Origin: Ammoniphilus resinae
GTDB lineage: Bacteria; Bacillota; Bacilli; Aneurinibacillales; RAOX-1
Length of the DNA stretch: 64,000 nucleotides
Reading direction: 5' to 3'
NCBI RefSeq assembly: GCF_017873965.1
Contig: NZ_JAGGKT010000011.1
Span: 115,174 to 179,173 of the forward strand
A program made the translations under genes and the position numbers. Shown piece after piece: positions 45,390 through 54,894 of this stretch. Within the stretch, counting starts at the first letter, position 1. Each line of letters starts with the position of its first letter. The notes below the pieces were generated by a model. The model was not told the DNA's origin and did not search any database. It saw only the letters and a program-made list of their open reading frames with translations.

Positions 45390-45764
45390 ATGGCCAAACA
45401 GATGGAAGCCCACTTTTCTTCACCTGATGAAGCATTGAAAGTAAAAGAGTATCTTTTAGGCACTGGAATCGATAAAGTTACTGTTGATGGTTCAACACTA
45501 ACAGTTGATACTTCCGATGAAGATTGGATTTCCAGTTATGAAATTCTGCAAAGCTTTGGCGGCACCACAAATGATGAAGGATTTGAAGAATATTATCAGA
45601 TCCATCTGGAAAACGAGGATACCAAAGACACAGAAATTGAACTGATTGACCGTGACTCCTATATAGACGCCAATTTAGGATATGGCGATTATGAATTGGT
45701 CGAGCCTTATGTATTAGAAACATATGAGGAAATGCTGGATGAGGAAAATAATGGGGATGTATGA
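45390..45764 (+). CDS. Conserved hypothetical acidic protein (124 aa)
   Basis: 124 residues from the ATG after TGGAGGTTGTTCGGT; the start is clear. MAKQMEAHFSSPDEALKVKE is followed by a very acidic C-terminal half (NEDTKDTEIELIDRDSY, YEEMLDEENNGDV). No motif or signal peptide seen. Divergent from the DUF3866 gene. Function unknown. Confidence 0.7.
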   Translation: MAKQMEAHFSSPDEALKVKEYLLGTGIDKVTVDGSTLTVDTSDEDWISSYEILQSFGGTTNDEGFEEYYQIHLENEDTKDTEIELIDRDSYIDANLGYGDYELVEPYVLETYEEMLDEENNGDV

Positions 45765-45802
45765 GCGGTCGATTGAATCTGAAATAAGGGGAAAATTTCC
45801 CC

Positions 45803-46921
45803 TTATTCTTCCAGCACGGCTTGGCTCAATGCAACAACCAATTCGGCTGCCTTATATAGTTCCTCGACCGGCATTCTCTCGTTCGTCGTATGGATTTCCT
45901 CGTAACCAATAGCCAGGTTCACTGTCGGGATTCCATATCCGGAGATGGCATTCGCATCACTGCCCCCACCACTTGATTTCAACTGTGGTTTCCTGCCAAT
46001 GGCTTTAATGGCTTCCATGGCTTTTTGCGTAACCAAGTCATCCTCGGAAAATTTGTACCCAGGGTACATCTTCTCTACATGAACATCGATAGCCGTTTGA
46101 AATTCTTCGGCCGTTATGGTTATTGCCTTTTGCATCTTCGCCAACTGCTGTTCCAACTTTTCTTCAACTAGACTGCGGGCTTCAGCAAGGAATTCTACCC
46201 GTGGGCAAACAATGTTCGTTGCCTGGCCCCCTTCAATCTTTCCGATATTTGCGGTTGTTTCCTGATCAATCCGGCCAATCGGCATTCTCATGATGGCACG
46301 GCTTGCCACCTGGATCGCATTCAACCCGTCCTCTGGGTTTACACCGGCATGTGCTGCCCGGCCATGGACGATCACCTTCATTTTTGCTTGAAAAGGAGCC
46401 GAGACGATAATGTCCCCGACTTTTCCGCTGCTGTCTAAGGCGAAACCGTATTCAGCCTTAAGCAGCCCAGGATCCAGAGCCTTTGAGCCGGCCAAACCGG
46501 ATTCCTCTCCTGCAGTAATTAATACCTGAATGCCAGAGTGAGGAAGCTTAGATTCCGAAATGACTCGAAGCCCTTCCAAAATCGCGGCAACCCCTGCTTT
46601 ATCATCACTTCCCAAAATCGTGGAACCATCTGAAACAACATATTCCCCTTCAATACGAGGTTTAATCCCAATGCCTGGTGTCACCGTGTCCATATGGGAT
46701 GTAAAGAAAATCATAGGACCTGAGCTATTTCCAGGCAAAGTGGCGACAATATTTCCTGCGGCATGTCCCGTTTTTTCAGCGCTTTGATCTTCAATCACTT
46801 GAAAACCCAGTTGTTGAAACTGTCCGATCAGTTCATCACAAATTTGTCTTTCCGCCCCTGTCACACTATCAATCTGAACTAGCTGTAAAAATTGCTGCAG
46901 CAGGCGTTCCTTGTTAATCAC
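45803..46921 (-). CDS. M20-family peptidase, YqjE-like (PepT-like)
   Basis: 372 residues with the M20 metal sites TSHMDTVTPG, LGSDDKAGVAAILE and GEESGLAGSKAL, a dimerisation domain and a late His (YEEIHTTNERMPVEE). Predicted tripeptide-type aminopeptidase; in B. subtilis yqjE lies in the same place. A GTG start follows AAGGAGGTTCTTCAG. It is the last gene of the methylmalonyl-CoA cluster. Confidence 0.87.
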   Translation of the reverse strand: MINKERLLQQFLQLVQIDSVTGAERQICDELIGQFQQLGFQVIEDQSAEKTGHAAGNIVATLPGNSSGPMIFFTSHMDTVTPGIGIKPRIEGEYVVSDGSTILGSDDKAGVAAILEGLRVISESKLPHSGIQVLITAGEESGLAGSKALDPGLLKAEYGFALDSSGKVGDIIVSAPFQAKMKVIVHGRAAHAGVNPEDGLNAIQVASRAIMRMPIGRIDQETTANIGKIEGGQATNIVCPRVEFLAEARSLVEEKLEQQLAKMQKAITITAEEFQTAIDVHVEKMYPGYKFSEDDLVTQKAMEAIKAIGRKPQLKSSGGGSDANAISGYGIPTVNLAIGYEEIHTTNERMPVEELYKAAELVVALSQAVLEE

Positions 46922-46934
46922 CTGAAGAACCTCC

Positions 46935-48482
46935 TTACAAAGGAATATTTCCGTGTTTTTTATATGGTCTTGATTCTTCTTTATTGCGCAGCATCTCCAA
47001 AGACTGGATTAATTTGATTCTTGTTTCCCGTGGATCAATGACATCATCCACCATGCCGTGGGCGGCAGCAACATAAGGATTGGCAAAACGATCACGATAT
47101 TCTGCAATCTTGGCGGAACGAGTAGCGACCCCGTCTTCACTTTGTTCGATTTCTTTAGCGAAGATAATATTGGCAGCCCCTTCAGGACCCATTACAGCGA
47201 TTTCCGCATTCGGCCAGGCATATACGATATCAGCCCCAATCGCTTTAGAATTCAGGGCAACGTAAGCACCGCCGAAGGCTTTCCGCAAAATGACCGTAAT
47301 CTTCGGCACGGTTGCCTCTGAATAGGCATACAAAATTTTGGCTCCGTGACGTATGATTCCCCCATGCTCTTGATTAATCCCGGGGAAGAATCCTGTAACG
47401 TCCTCGAAGGTAATTAATGCGATGTTAAAGCAATCACAAAAACGGATAAATCGAGAAAGCTTGTCCGAAGAATTGATATCAAGACCACCAGCAAGGAACT
47501 TCGGCTGGTTAGCAATGATCCCCACACTTTGGCCGGCAATTCTGGCAAACCCGACCACGATGTTGCGGGCAAATTTGGGCTGAACTTCCATGAAATCGCC
47601 ATCATCTACAATCTGTTCTACCACCTTGCGCACATCATATACCTTTGTCCCTTCCACGGGAACGATTTCGGCTAATTCTTCACGCCAATCTTCCCCCTGT
47701 TGAACATCTAAGATTTGCGGTTTTTCCTTGTTGTTTTGTGGAAGAAAGCGAATCAGGCGACGGACTTCCTGTAGAACTTCCGGCTCCGATTCCGCGGTGA
47801 AATGAGCATTCCCGCTGATCGAACCATGAATTTTGGCTCCACCTAAATCCTCTGAGGAAATTTTTTCACCCGTAACCGTTTCGATCACCTTCGGTCCAGT
47901 GATAAACATCTGGCTCGTTTTCTCGACCATAAATACAAAGTCAGTAATCGCTGGCGAATAGACAGCTCCCCCTGCACACGGCCCCATAATCACAGAAATC
48001 TGCGGAACGACACCGGAATAAATAGAATTCCGATAAAAAATATGACCGTAGCCATCCAGGGAAACTACCCCCTCCTGAATACGTGCGCCGCCGGAATCGT
48101 TCAACCCGATAATCGGCGCGCCATTCTTCGCAGCCAGATCCATGATCTTGGCAACCTTCAAGGCGTGCATTTCCCCTAAGGCACCGCCAAACACGGTGAA
48201 ATCTTGGGCAAATACATAAACTAAACGCCCTTCAATTTTACCATATCCTGTCACTACACCTTCTCCTGGGGCCTCAATTTTATCCATGCCAAAATGGACA
48301 GCCCGATGCTCCATAAATGGATTTAATTCTACGAAGGAATCCCGGTCCAACAAAAGGTCGATCCGTTCTCTTGCCGTTAGTTTTCCGCGCGCATGCTGGG
48401 CATCAATACGCTGATCCCCACCACCAAGTTCTACTCTTCTCTTTCTCTCCATTAATTGGTCTATTTTTTCATACATGTTCAT
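46935..48482 (-). CDS. mmdA: Methylmalonyl-CoA/propionyl-CoA carboxyltransferase subunit
   Basis: 515 residues of the acyl-CoA carboxylase beta / decarboxylase alpha family: GLNDSGGARIQEGV, MGPCAGGAVYSPAITDF and RKAFGGAYVALNSK. It moves carboxyl between biotin and propionyl-CoA/methylmalonyl-CoA. No biotin carrier or biotin carboxylase gene is adjacent, so direction and partner are open. The ATG follows TTGGAG. Confidence 0.88.
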   Translation of the reverse strand: MNMYEKIDQLMERKRRVELGGGDQRIDAQHARGKLTARERIDLLLDRDSFVELNPFMEHRAVHFGMDKIEAPGEGVVTGYGKIEGRLVYVFAQDFTVFGGALGEMHALKVAKIMDLAAKNGAPIIGLNDSGGARIQEGVVSLDGYGHIFYRNSIYSGVVPQISVIMGPCAGGAVYSPAITDFVFMVEKTSQMFITGPKVIETVTGEKISSEDLGGAKIHGSISGNAHFTAESEPEVLQEVRRLIRFLPQNNKEKPQILDVQQGEDWREELAEIVPVEGTKVYDVRKVVEQIVDDGDFMEVQPKFARNIVVGFARIAGQSVGIIANQPKFLAGGLDINSSDKLSRFIRFCDCFNIALITFEDVTGFFPGINQEHGGIIRHGAKILYAYSEATVPKITVILRKAFGGAYVALNSKAIGADIVYAWPNAEIAVMGPEGAANIIFAKEIEQSEDGVATRSAKIAEYRDRFANPYVAAAHGMVDDVIDPRETRIKLIQSLEMLRNKEESRPYKKHGNIPL

Positions 48483-48503
48483 AAAAATTTTCTCCAATTC
48501 TGT

Positions 48504-48935
48504 TTATCTTTCGTTCTGCTTTGTTTGCGGCTCACACAATTCCACAAGCACTCCGTGACTCGATTTCGGATGCAGGAAGGCAACCAAACTGTGATGTGCA
48601 CCGTCCTTCGGCACTTCATGGATTAAGCGAATTTCTTGACTTTTAAGCGTTTGCAGTTGATCGGAAATTTCTTCGATCTGAAAAGCGATATGATGGATCC
48701 CTTCGCCTTTTTTTTCAATAAATTTGGCGATTGGACTTTCCGAGCTGGTTGCTTCTAACAATTCCAACCGAGTTTCCCCAATCGTTAAAAAAGCAACACG
48801 AACCATTTCACTCTCAACTGTTTCATAACCTTCTAGCGTCAATCCGAGGACATCCGTATAAAAAGGAAGGGTCTCTTCCAAATTCTTCACAGCGATGCCC
48901 ACATGACTTATCTTCTTCGGAGGCGTAATGGCCAT
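48504..48935 (-). CDS. mce: Methylmalonyl-CoA epimerase
   Basis: 143 residues of the vicinal oxygen chelate fold (HVGIAVKNLEETLPFYTDVLGL, GIHHIAFQIEEI, HPKSSHGVLVEL as separate blocks). Converts the S form to the R form of methylmalonyl-CoA for the mutase. AAAGGAG precedes the ATG. It lies between mutase and carboxyltransferase genes. Confidence 0.93.
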   Translation of the reverse strand: MAITPPKKISHVGIAVKNLEETLPFYTDVLGLTLEGYETVESEMVRVAFLTIGETRLELLEATSSESPIAKFIEKKGEGIHHIAFQIEEISDQLQTLKSQEIRLIHEVPKDGAHHSLVAFLHPKSSHGVLVELCEPQTKQNER

Positions 48936-48937
48936 TC

Positions 48938-49336
48938 TTAGCGCTCCTTTCTCACGTTTGCCCGGATAAATTCAATCGTCTCCGCTGTCGTAGTTCCAGG
49001 CGTGAAAACCTTGGAAATCCCTTGTGTTTCAAGGAAAGGGATATCTTCATCAGGGATCACTCCGCCCCCTACAATTAAAATATCTCCCGCCCCTTGCTCG
49101 CGGAGAAGTCGAACAATCTCCGGGAAAAGCTCGTTATGGGCACCAGAAAGGCAGGAAATCCCAATCACATCAACATCTTCATCGATCGCAGCGGAAACAA
49201 TTTGCGCAGGCGTTTGCCGTAAACCTGTGTAAATAACTTCCATTCCCGCATCACGCAGGGCCTGGGCGATAATTAAAGCCCCCCGATCATGACCATCTAA
49301 ACCTGGCTTAGCTACTAACACTCTAATCTTCTCCAT
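48938..49336 (-). CDS. Methylmalonyl-CoA mutase, cobalamin-binding subunit
   Basis: 132 residues with the B12-binding DxHxxG in GLDGHDRGA and the loops GLRQTPAQIV, SCLSGAHNELFPE and VGGGVIPDEDI. It binds adenosylcobalamin for the catalytic subunit encoded just upstream. The separate small subunit is the split form seen in archaea and some Firmicutes. Confidence 0.92.
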   Translation of the reverse strand: MEKIRVLVAKPGLDGHDRGALIIAQALRDAGMEVIYTGLRQTPAQIVSAAIDEDVDVIGISCLSGAHNELFPEIVRLLREQGAGDILIVGGGVIPDEDIPFLETQGISKVFTPGTTTAETIEFIRANVRKER

Positions 49337-49371
49337 TATCCCCACTCCTCTCTCATTTCGCTCAACCTTTT

Positions 49372-51027
49372 TTAATGGGGTTGATAGAGTCCAAATACAT
49401 CACGCATCGTGTTGCAAATTTCCCCAATTGTCGCATAGGACTTGACCGCTTCTAAAATCAACGGCATTAAATTTTGATCCGTTGACTCACAGCCTTTTCT
49501 TAGTGCACGCAAAGCCTGGTCAACCTTCCCTTGGTCCCTTCTCTGCCTCAATGCTGCAAGTTTTTCTTTTTGCCGTTTGGCGATTGTAGGGTCTACGCGG
49601 AGTAAATCGGGCTGCTTTTCCCCTTCCAGGCGGAAACGGTTAACCCCGACAACCGTCATATCGCCCTTTTCAATCGCTTTCTGGGTTTGATAGGCCTTTT
49701 CATGGATTTCTCGCTGCATGTATCCCTGCTCAACGGCAACCACGGCACCGCCCAGGTCATCAATTTTTCTTAGATATTCCAAAACTTTTTCTTCGATCTG
49801 ATCTGTCAGGTTTTCCACATAATAGGAACCGGCCAGTGGATCAACGGTGTCTGTAACCCCTGTCTCGTAAGCAATGATTTGCTGTGTTCGGAGGGCAATC
49901 CGGGCGGAATCCTCCGTCGGGAGGGCAAGCGCCTCATCCTTGGAGTTGGTATGAAGACTTTGTGTGCCACCCAACACGGCTGCCAAAGCTTGGAGCGTAA
50001 CCCGCACAATGTTGTTGTCAGGCTGTTGTGCGGTTAAGGTGGATCCCCCCGTTTGCGTGTGTACCCGCAGCTGCCAAGACTTTGGGTTTTTCGCGCCAAA
50101 CTCTTCTTTCATAATCTTGGCCCATAGTCGTCTTGCCGCACGGAATTTCGAAATCTCTTCAAAGAAATGATTATGGCCATTAAAGAAGAACGAAAGCTGT
50201 GGAGCAAACTGATCCACTTCCAACCCTGCCTTAATTGCTGCTCTTACATAAGCAATCGCATCCGCTAAGGTAAAGGCAACTTCTTGAACGGCATCTGATC
50301 CCGCTTCACGAATGTGGTATCCACTGATGCTGATAGTATTCCATTTGGGCACATGTTTTGCACAATAGGCAAAAATATCGGTAATCAGACGCATAGAAGG
50401 TCCGGGCGGGTAAATATAAGTGCCTCTTGCAATATACTCCTTTAAAATATCATTTTGAACCGTTCCTGACAGACGCTCAGAAGGCACACCTTGTTTTTCC
50501 CCCACTGCGATATACATGGCAAGGAGGACGGAAGCTGGCGCATTGATCGTCATTGATGTACTTACCTTATCAAGTGGAATCCCGTCCAGAAGTATCTCCA
50601 TATCTTCCAGAGAGTCAATGGCAACCCCCACTTTTCCCACTTCTCCCATTGCCATCGTGTCATCGGAATCATAGCCGATCTGGGTTGGCAGATCGAAAGC
50701 ACAGCTTAAGCCGGTTTGTCCTTGTTCCAACAAATATTTAAACCTTTGATTCGTTTCCTCCGCAGACCCAAATCCGGCGTATTGGCGCATCGTCCACAAA
50801 CGACCGCGGTACATCGTTGGCTGTACACCCCTGGTATAAGGGTACTCTCCAGGCAGTCCAACCTTTTCTGCATATCCCTCCGAAGGGTCATCTGGTAAAT
50901 ACACTCTTTCTATTTCAATGCCCGATGAAGTTTCAAATCTATTTTGTCTTTCGGGAGATTTTTGCAAACGTTTATCCACATTTTTTTGCCATTCTTCCTT
51001 TTTTTCTTGAAAAGATTGCTCCTTCAT
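49372..51027 (-). CDS. mcmA: Methylmalonyl-CoA mutase, catalytic subunit
   Basis: 551 residues covering only the TIM-barrel substrate-binding domain: [21 protein letters not shown] (split), [42 protein letters not shown] (blocks). Rearranges methylmalonyl-CoA to succinyl-CoA with the B12 subunit next to it. First gene of mcmA-B12 subunit-mce-mmdA-yqjE. GAGGACTAGT precedes the ATG. Confidence 0.94.
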   Translation of the reverse strand: MKEQSFQEKKEEWQKNVDKRLQKSPERQNRFETSSGIEIERVYLPDDPSEGYAEKVGLPGEYPYTRGVQPTMYRGRLWTMRQYAGFGSAEETNQRFKYLLEQGQTGLSCAFDLPTQIGYDSDDTMAMGEVGKVGVAIDSLEDMEILLDGIPLDKVSTSMTINAPASVLLAMYIAVGEKQGVPSERLSGTVQNDILKEYIARGTYIYPPGPSMRLITDIFAYCAKHVPKWNTISISGYHIREAGSDAVQEVAFTLADAIAYVRAAIKAGLEVDQFAPQLSFFFNGHNHFFEEISKFRAARRLWAKIMKEEFGAKNPKSWQLRVHTQTGGSTLTAQQPDNNIVRVTLQALAAVLGGTQSLHTNSKDEALALPTEDSARIALRTQQIIAYETGVTDTVDPLAGSYYVENLTDQIEEKVLEYLRKIDDLGGAVVAVEQGYMQREIHEKAYQTQKAIEKGDMTVVGVNRFRLEGEKQPDLLRVDPTIAKRQKEKLAALRQRRDQGKVDQALRALRKGCESTDQNLMPLILEAVKSYATIGEICNTMRDVFGLYQPH

Positions 51028-51212
51028 ACTAGTCCTCGCTCCTTTTGCCTTGAAGATTTCGAGAGTCCGATAAAAAAATAATCAATTTTTCTTATATTCG
51101 AGAAAAGAGGGAGAAATTCCTTCTAATCTTGATTTGCAATGTTTTTTAGGTTGTCCTGGTTTGTCCGAACAGTATAGAATATAGGTAGTATATACGTATT
51201 GGGGGTTGAGTT

Positions 51213-51308
51213 ATGATTCCAAAAAAGTTTACCAAGCTCGTTGTCTACCTCATCATCGGCACGATGGTTTTATCTACATTAATTATGGGGGTCGGGTTTT
51301 TCTATTAA
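51213..51308 (+). CDS. prli42: Prli42-like stressosome-associated micropeptide
   Basis: A 31-residue peptide, MIPKKFTKLVVYLIIGTMVL then STLIMGVGFFY: short basic N-terminus and one membrane helix. Length, charge and the STL-G pattern match Prli42 of Listeria and Bacillus, a membrane anchor of the stressosome. GGGGG lies seven bases before the ATG. It sits between the mcm and bkd operons. The assignment rests on pattern and size. Confidence 0.65.
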   Translation: MIPKKFTKLVVYLIIGTMVLSTLIMGVGFFY

Positions 51309-51325
51309 TCGGGGAATAGGGGATG

Positions 51326-51459
51326 AATTCGATTCAGTAAATAGCCTTGAGGGGGCTTCTTAAGGTCTTTTCTCTTGGATTCGACTTAGGAAAAGTCCTT
51401 GAGGCTGCTTCTCAAGGACTTTTCTCTTGAAATCGACTCAGGAAATGGTCCTGAGAATC
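51326..51459. repeat. Tandem 52-bp hairpin repeats (2.6 units)
   Basis: Units at 51326-51377 and 51378-51429, then a partial unit to about 51459. Each starts ATTCGA-like and ends CTTTTCTCTTG. The second unit has a 13-bp stem (AAAAGTCCTTGAG / CTCAAGGACTTTT), which could terminate transcription on either strand. They lie between Prli42 and the bkdB stop. Confidence 0.75.
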
Positions 51460-51497
51460 AAAAGATCAGAAACCATAAAGCACTGACCAATTCCCTA

Positions 51498-52697
51498 TTA
51501 AAAAATCTCGGTACCCTCCCCGTAACTTTCAACCCGCCTCTTCACACTTTGCAGGAATCGACCACAAACTAGCCCGTCAAGCACGCGGTGATCCAATGAT
51601 AGACACAAGTTTACCTGATCTCGGAGCGCAATCATATTGTCTATGACAACAGGCTTCTTTACGATCTTTTCGACACTCATAATGGCCGCTTGTGGAGGAT
51701 TAAGAATGGGAGCGGAAATCACAGAACCAAAGGCTCCTGTATTATTAACGGTGAAAGTTCCACCAGAAAGATTAGCAACGGTCAACTTTCCCTCTCTCGT
51801 TTTTCGAACAAGTTGGTTTATCTCCCTCGCAAGACCATATATACTCTTTTGATCTGCATCGCGAATAACCGGCACAAATAAGGCATCTTCAGTAGCAACA
51901 GCTATTGAGATATGGATCTCTTTTTTCACCACAATCCCCTGGTCGGTCCACTCTGAGTTAATCATCGGATATTCCTTCAAGGCCTCAACTACTGCTTTAA
52001 TAAAGAAAGGAAGATAAGTGAGAGAAAAACCTTCCCGATCCATAAACTCGCTTTTTTTCCTTTCCCGAAAGGTTACCAAATTGGTGACATCTGCTTCCAT
52101 CACCATCCAGGCATGTGGTGCCTCCTGCTTACTCCGCACCATGCGCTCTGCAATCGTCTTTCTCACACCGTTAATGGGTATTATTTGGTCCTGGTCCTTA
52201 GTAGACGGGATACTGGGTGCCTGCTCCTCGTGGGTGGGGGGAACCTGCTCCTGGACAGTAGCTTTTGTTTCGGAACTCCCTTCAAGATAGGCTAAAACGT
52301 CCTTCCTTGTAATCCTCCCACCAGCACCTGTTCCAGTTACATTCACTAAATCAATTTGATGATCTTGGGCGATACGCAAAACAGCAGGGGAATATCTTGG
52401 TTTCGTCTCCTTCAGGGATGGAGGGGCTATCTGATGTTGTGTAGGTGCAGTCTTTTCCCCCACTACTTCGATATAACAGATCAAAGCACCGACAGCCACG
52501 GTTTCTCCTTCCGCAACAACTATTTCGCTAATCCTTCCAGCTATCACAGAAGGAACCTCGGCATTGACTTTGTCTGTACTTACTTCACAGAGCGGATCAT
52601 AACGACTGACTTGATCCCCAACCCGAACAAGCCACTTGGAAATTGTGCCTTCTGTTACACTTTCTCCCAGTTGTGGCATGAAAATCTTTTCCACCAC
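51498..52697 (-). CDS. bkdB: Branched-chain 2-oxoacid dehydrogenase E2 (dihydrolipoamide acyltransferase)
   Basis: 399 residues: lipoyl domain with the lipoylated Lys in CEVSTDKVNAEVPS, a peripheral-subunit-binding domain (YSPAVLRIAQDHQIDLVNVTG, split), and a catalytic domain ending LCLSLDHRVLDGLVCGRF with the HRxxDG active site. GTG start after AAGGAGG. It is separated from bkdAB by 185 bases of repeat sequence. Confidence 0.93.
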   Translation of the reverse strand: MVEKIFMPQLGESVTEGTISKWLVRVGDQVSRYDPLCEVSTDKVNAEVPSVIAGRISEIVVAEGETVAVGALICYIEVVGEKTAPTQHQIAPPSLKETKPRYSPAVLRIAQDHQIDLVNVTGTGAGGRITRKDVLAYLEGSSETKATVQEQVPPTHEEQAPSIPSTKDQDQIIPINGVRKTIAERMVRSKQEAPHAWMVMEADVTNLVTFRERKKSEFMDREGFSLTYLPFFIKAVVEALKEYPMINSEWTDQGIVVKKEIHISIAVATEDALFVPVIRDADQKSIYGLAREINQLVRKTREGKLTVANLSGGTFTVNNTGAFGSVISAPILNPPQAAIMSVEKIVKKPVVIDNMIALRDQVNLCLSLDHRVLDGLVCGRFLQSVKRRVESYGEGTEIF

Positions 52698-52882
52698 GGT
52701 TACCTCCTTTATAAATGGTTTATGTTTTTCGACGATGATGTACAGGATGTACGAACTTCTGTAACTTACACTTCTGCCCTACGTCGATATCTCTGCTTGC
52801 TCAGAAGTAACCGTTGCCCCGAAGAGGACTTTACGACAGGACGTAGCGTTCTTAGCAGAAGATCATCTTTAGGGGGCTCATT
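52698..52882. repeat. Repeat-like insert between bkdB and bkdAB
   Basis: No gene. It carries two related blocks (GATGATGTACAGGATGTACG near 52734 and CAGGACGTAGCGTTCTTAGC near 52837, then AGATCATCTTTAGGGGGCTC) that resemble a hairpin repeat in the bcd leader at 57452-57551. Confidence 0.5.
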
Positions 52883-53866
52883 TTAAAACTCAGCTAGTTC
52901 TTTCATTGCCTGATAAATTTTATCTGGGTTGAGCATAAAGAATTTTTCCATAGGTGGGCTGTAGGGCATAGCGGGGACATCTGGACCACATAATCTTTGG
53001 ATTGGGGCATCGAGGTCAAACAAACATTCTTCGGCAATCACGGCCGATACTTCAGATCCTAAACCGCCTTCCTTATTGTCTTCGTGAACGATCAAAACCT
53101 TCCCTGTGGATTTCGCAGCAGCAATTATCGTTTCCCGGTCGAGCGGATATAACGTTCTAAGATCCACAACCTGGGTTTGCACGCCCTCCAAAGCTAATTT
53201 TTCCGCGGCTTGCATAACATAGTGGAACATCAATCCGTAAGAAAAAACAGTAAGATCGCTGCCATCCCGCTTTATATCCGCTTTTCCAATCGGCACCGTA
53301 TAATCCGACTCGGGGACCTCCCCCTTAATCAGGCGATAGCACCGTTTGTGTTCAAGAAACAGAACAGGATCATTGTCATGGATCGCAGATTTAAGCATCC
53401 CTTTTACATCGTAAGGTGTCGAGGGGGCAACTACCTTTAACCCTGGTACATGGCAAAACATCGCTTCAATGCTTTGGCTATGATACAAAGCCCCATGGAC
53501 CCCTCCCCCATAGGGAGCACGAATCACAACAGGACAATTCCAATCGCCATTGGAACGATACCTCATTTTGGCCGCTTCATTGACAATTTGATTTACGGCA
53601 GTCATGATAAAGTCCGCAAATTGCATTTCCGCAACGGGGCGCATCCCATAGGCCGCAGCACCGATAGCAACGCCGGCAATCGCCGATTCCGCTAAAGGGG
53701 CGTCTATCACACGGTCTGCTCCGAACTCCTCATAGAGACCTGCCGTTGCACGAAATACCCCGCCGCGCACGCCCACATCTTCTCCCAAAATAAATACCTT
53801 CTGATCACTTAACATCTCTTCTCTTAAAGCTTGAGTCACTGCCTCAATATAGGAAATCACAGCCAT
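52883..53866 (-). CDS. bkdAB: Branched-chain 2-oxoacid dehydrogenase E1 beta
   Basis: 327 residues of the transketolase pyrimidine and C-terminal domains: LGEDVGVRGGVFRATAGL, EMQFADFIMTAVNQIVNEAA (blocks) and RTLYPLDRETI. With E1 alpha it decarboxylates branched 2-oxoacids using TPP. TGGAGG lies upstream of the ATG. Confidence 0.94.
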   Translation of the reverse strand: MAVISYIEAVTQALREEMLSDQKVFILGEDVGVRGGVFRATAGLYEEFGADRVIDAPLAESAIAGVAIGAAAYGMRPVAEMQFADFIMTAVNQIVNEAAKMRYRSNGDWNCPVVIRAPYGGGVHGALYHSQSIEAMFCHVPGLKVVAPSTPYDVKGMLKSAIHDNDPVLFLEHKRCYRLIKGEVPESDYTVPIGKADIKRDGSDLTVFSYGLMFHYVMQAAEKLALEGVQTQVVDLRTLYPLDRETIIAAAKSTGKVLIVHEDNKEGGLGSEVSAVIAEECLFDLDAPIQRLCGPDVPAMPYSPPMEKFFMLNPDKIYQAMKELAEF

Positions 53867-53881
53867 ATTTTAAACCTCCAT

Positions 53882-54880
53882 TCACTTCTGCTTTTCCTCG
53901 TAAACATGAAGAAGCGTACTCTCTGGCGAAGGATAGGGTGCCTTTTCTGCGTAGACGGTAGCCTCGTTCACTTCATCCATAACCTTCTCGACCATCTCCC
54001 GTTCCTTTTTCTCGGTCAAAACCCCAACCTCTTTCAGGTACTGGGCAAATAACGGAATGGGGTCCTTTTTCTTAGCTTCCTCAACTTCCTCGCGACTTCG
54101 GTATGAGCGGTCATCATCATCACTAGAATGCGGCACTAAGCGGTACGTTTCCGCCTCAATCAATGTAGGGCCTAGACCGTCACGTGCACGGTCGACGGCT
54201 TCCTTCATAACGCGATAGACCTCAAGTGGATCATTACCGTCCACACGCACCCCGGGGAAGCCGTAACCAATCGCCCGGTCAGCGATACTTTCACAAGCAA
54301 CCTGCTTGGATAAAGGAACAGAGATCGCATATTTATTATTTTCACAGAAAAAGATAACAGGTAATTTATGAACCCCAGCAAAATTGGCTCCCTCATGAAA
54401 ATCTCCCTGGTTACTCGATCCTTCTCCAAAAGAGGTGTAAACAACGAGGTCTTTTCCCTCCATGCGACCGGCCAAGGCCATTCCCACGGCATGCGGTACT
54501 TGAGTAGTGACTGGACTTGATCCGGTAAGGATTCGATATTTTTTACCGCCAAAATGGCTAGGCATCTGTCTGCCGCCACTATTAGGGTCCTCCGCCTTGG
54601 CAAAAGCAGAAAGCAGAAGATCCTTTGCCGTCATCCCGAATACCGCGACAACTCCCATATCCCGGTAATATGGGCAGACAAAGTCTTTTGTGCGGTCAAA
54701 AGCAAAGGCTGCACCTACCTGTGCAGCTTCTTGCCCTTGGCAGGAAATCACAAAGGGGATCTTCCCCGACCGATTCAATAACCACATCCGTTCATCCACT
54801 CTTCTTGCCAGCATCATGTAGTAGTACATATCCATGACTTGTTGGTCCGACAACCCTAGTGCCCGATGTTTGTTTTCCAT
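53882..54880 (-). CDS. bkdAA: Branched-chain 2-oxoacid dehydrogenase E1 alpha
   Basis: 332 residues with the TPP motif GEGSSNQGDFHEGANFAG and YCP-like entry FVCPYYRDMGV; the phospho-loop region PHSSDDDDRSYR is present. Binds TPP with E1 beta. AGGAGGGAAGAACAG precedes the ATG. Confidence 0.94.
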   Translation of the reverse strand: MENKHRALGLSDQQVMDMYYYMMLARRVDERMWLLNRSGKIPFVISCQGQEAAQVGAAFAFDRTKDFVCPYYRDMGVVAVFGMTAKDLLLSAFAKAEDPNSGGRQMPSHFGGKKYRILTGSSPVTTQVPHAVGMALAGRMEGKDLVVYTSFGEGSSNQGDFHEGANFAGVHKLPVIFFCENNKYAISVPLSKQVACESIADRAIGYGFPGVRVDGNDPLEVYRVMKEAVDRARDGLGPTLIEAETYRLVPHSSDDDDRSYRSREEVEEAKKKDPIPLFAQYLKEVGVLTEKKEREMVEKVMDEVNEATVYAEKAPYPSPESTLLHVYEEKQK

Positions 54881-54894
54881 CCTGTTCTTCCCTC

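Noticed and set aside
54205..54603. Minus-strand 132-codon frame inside bkdAA
   Set aside because: It is an out-of-frame shadow of the well-supported E1 alpha gene.
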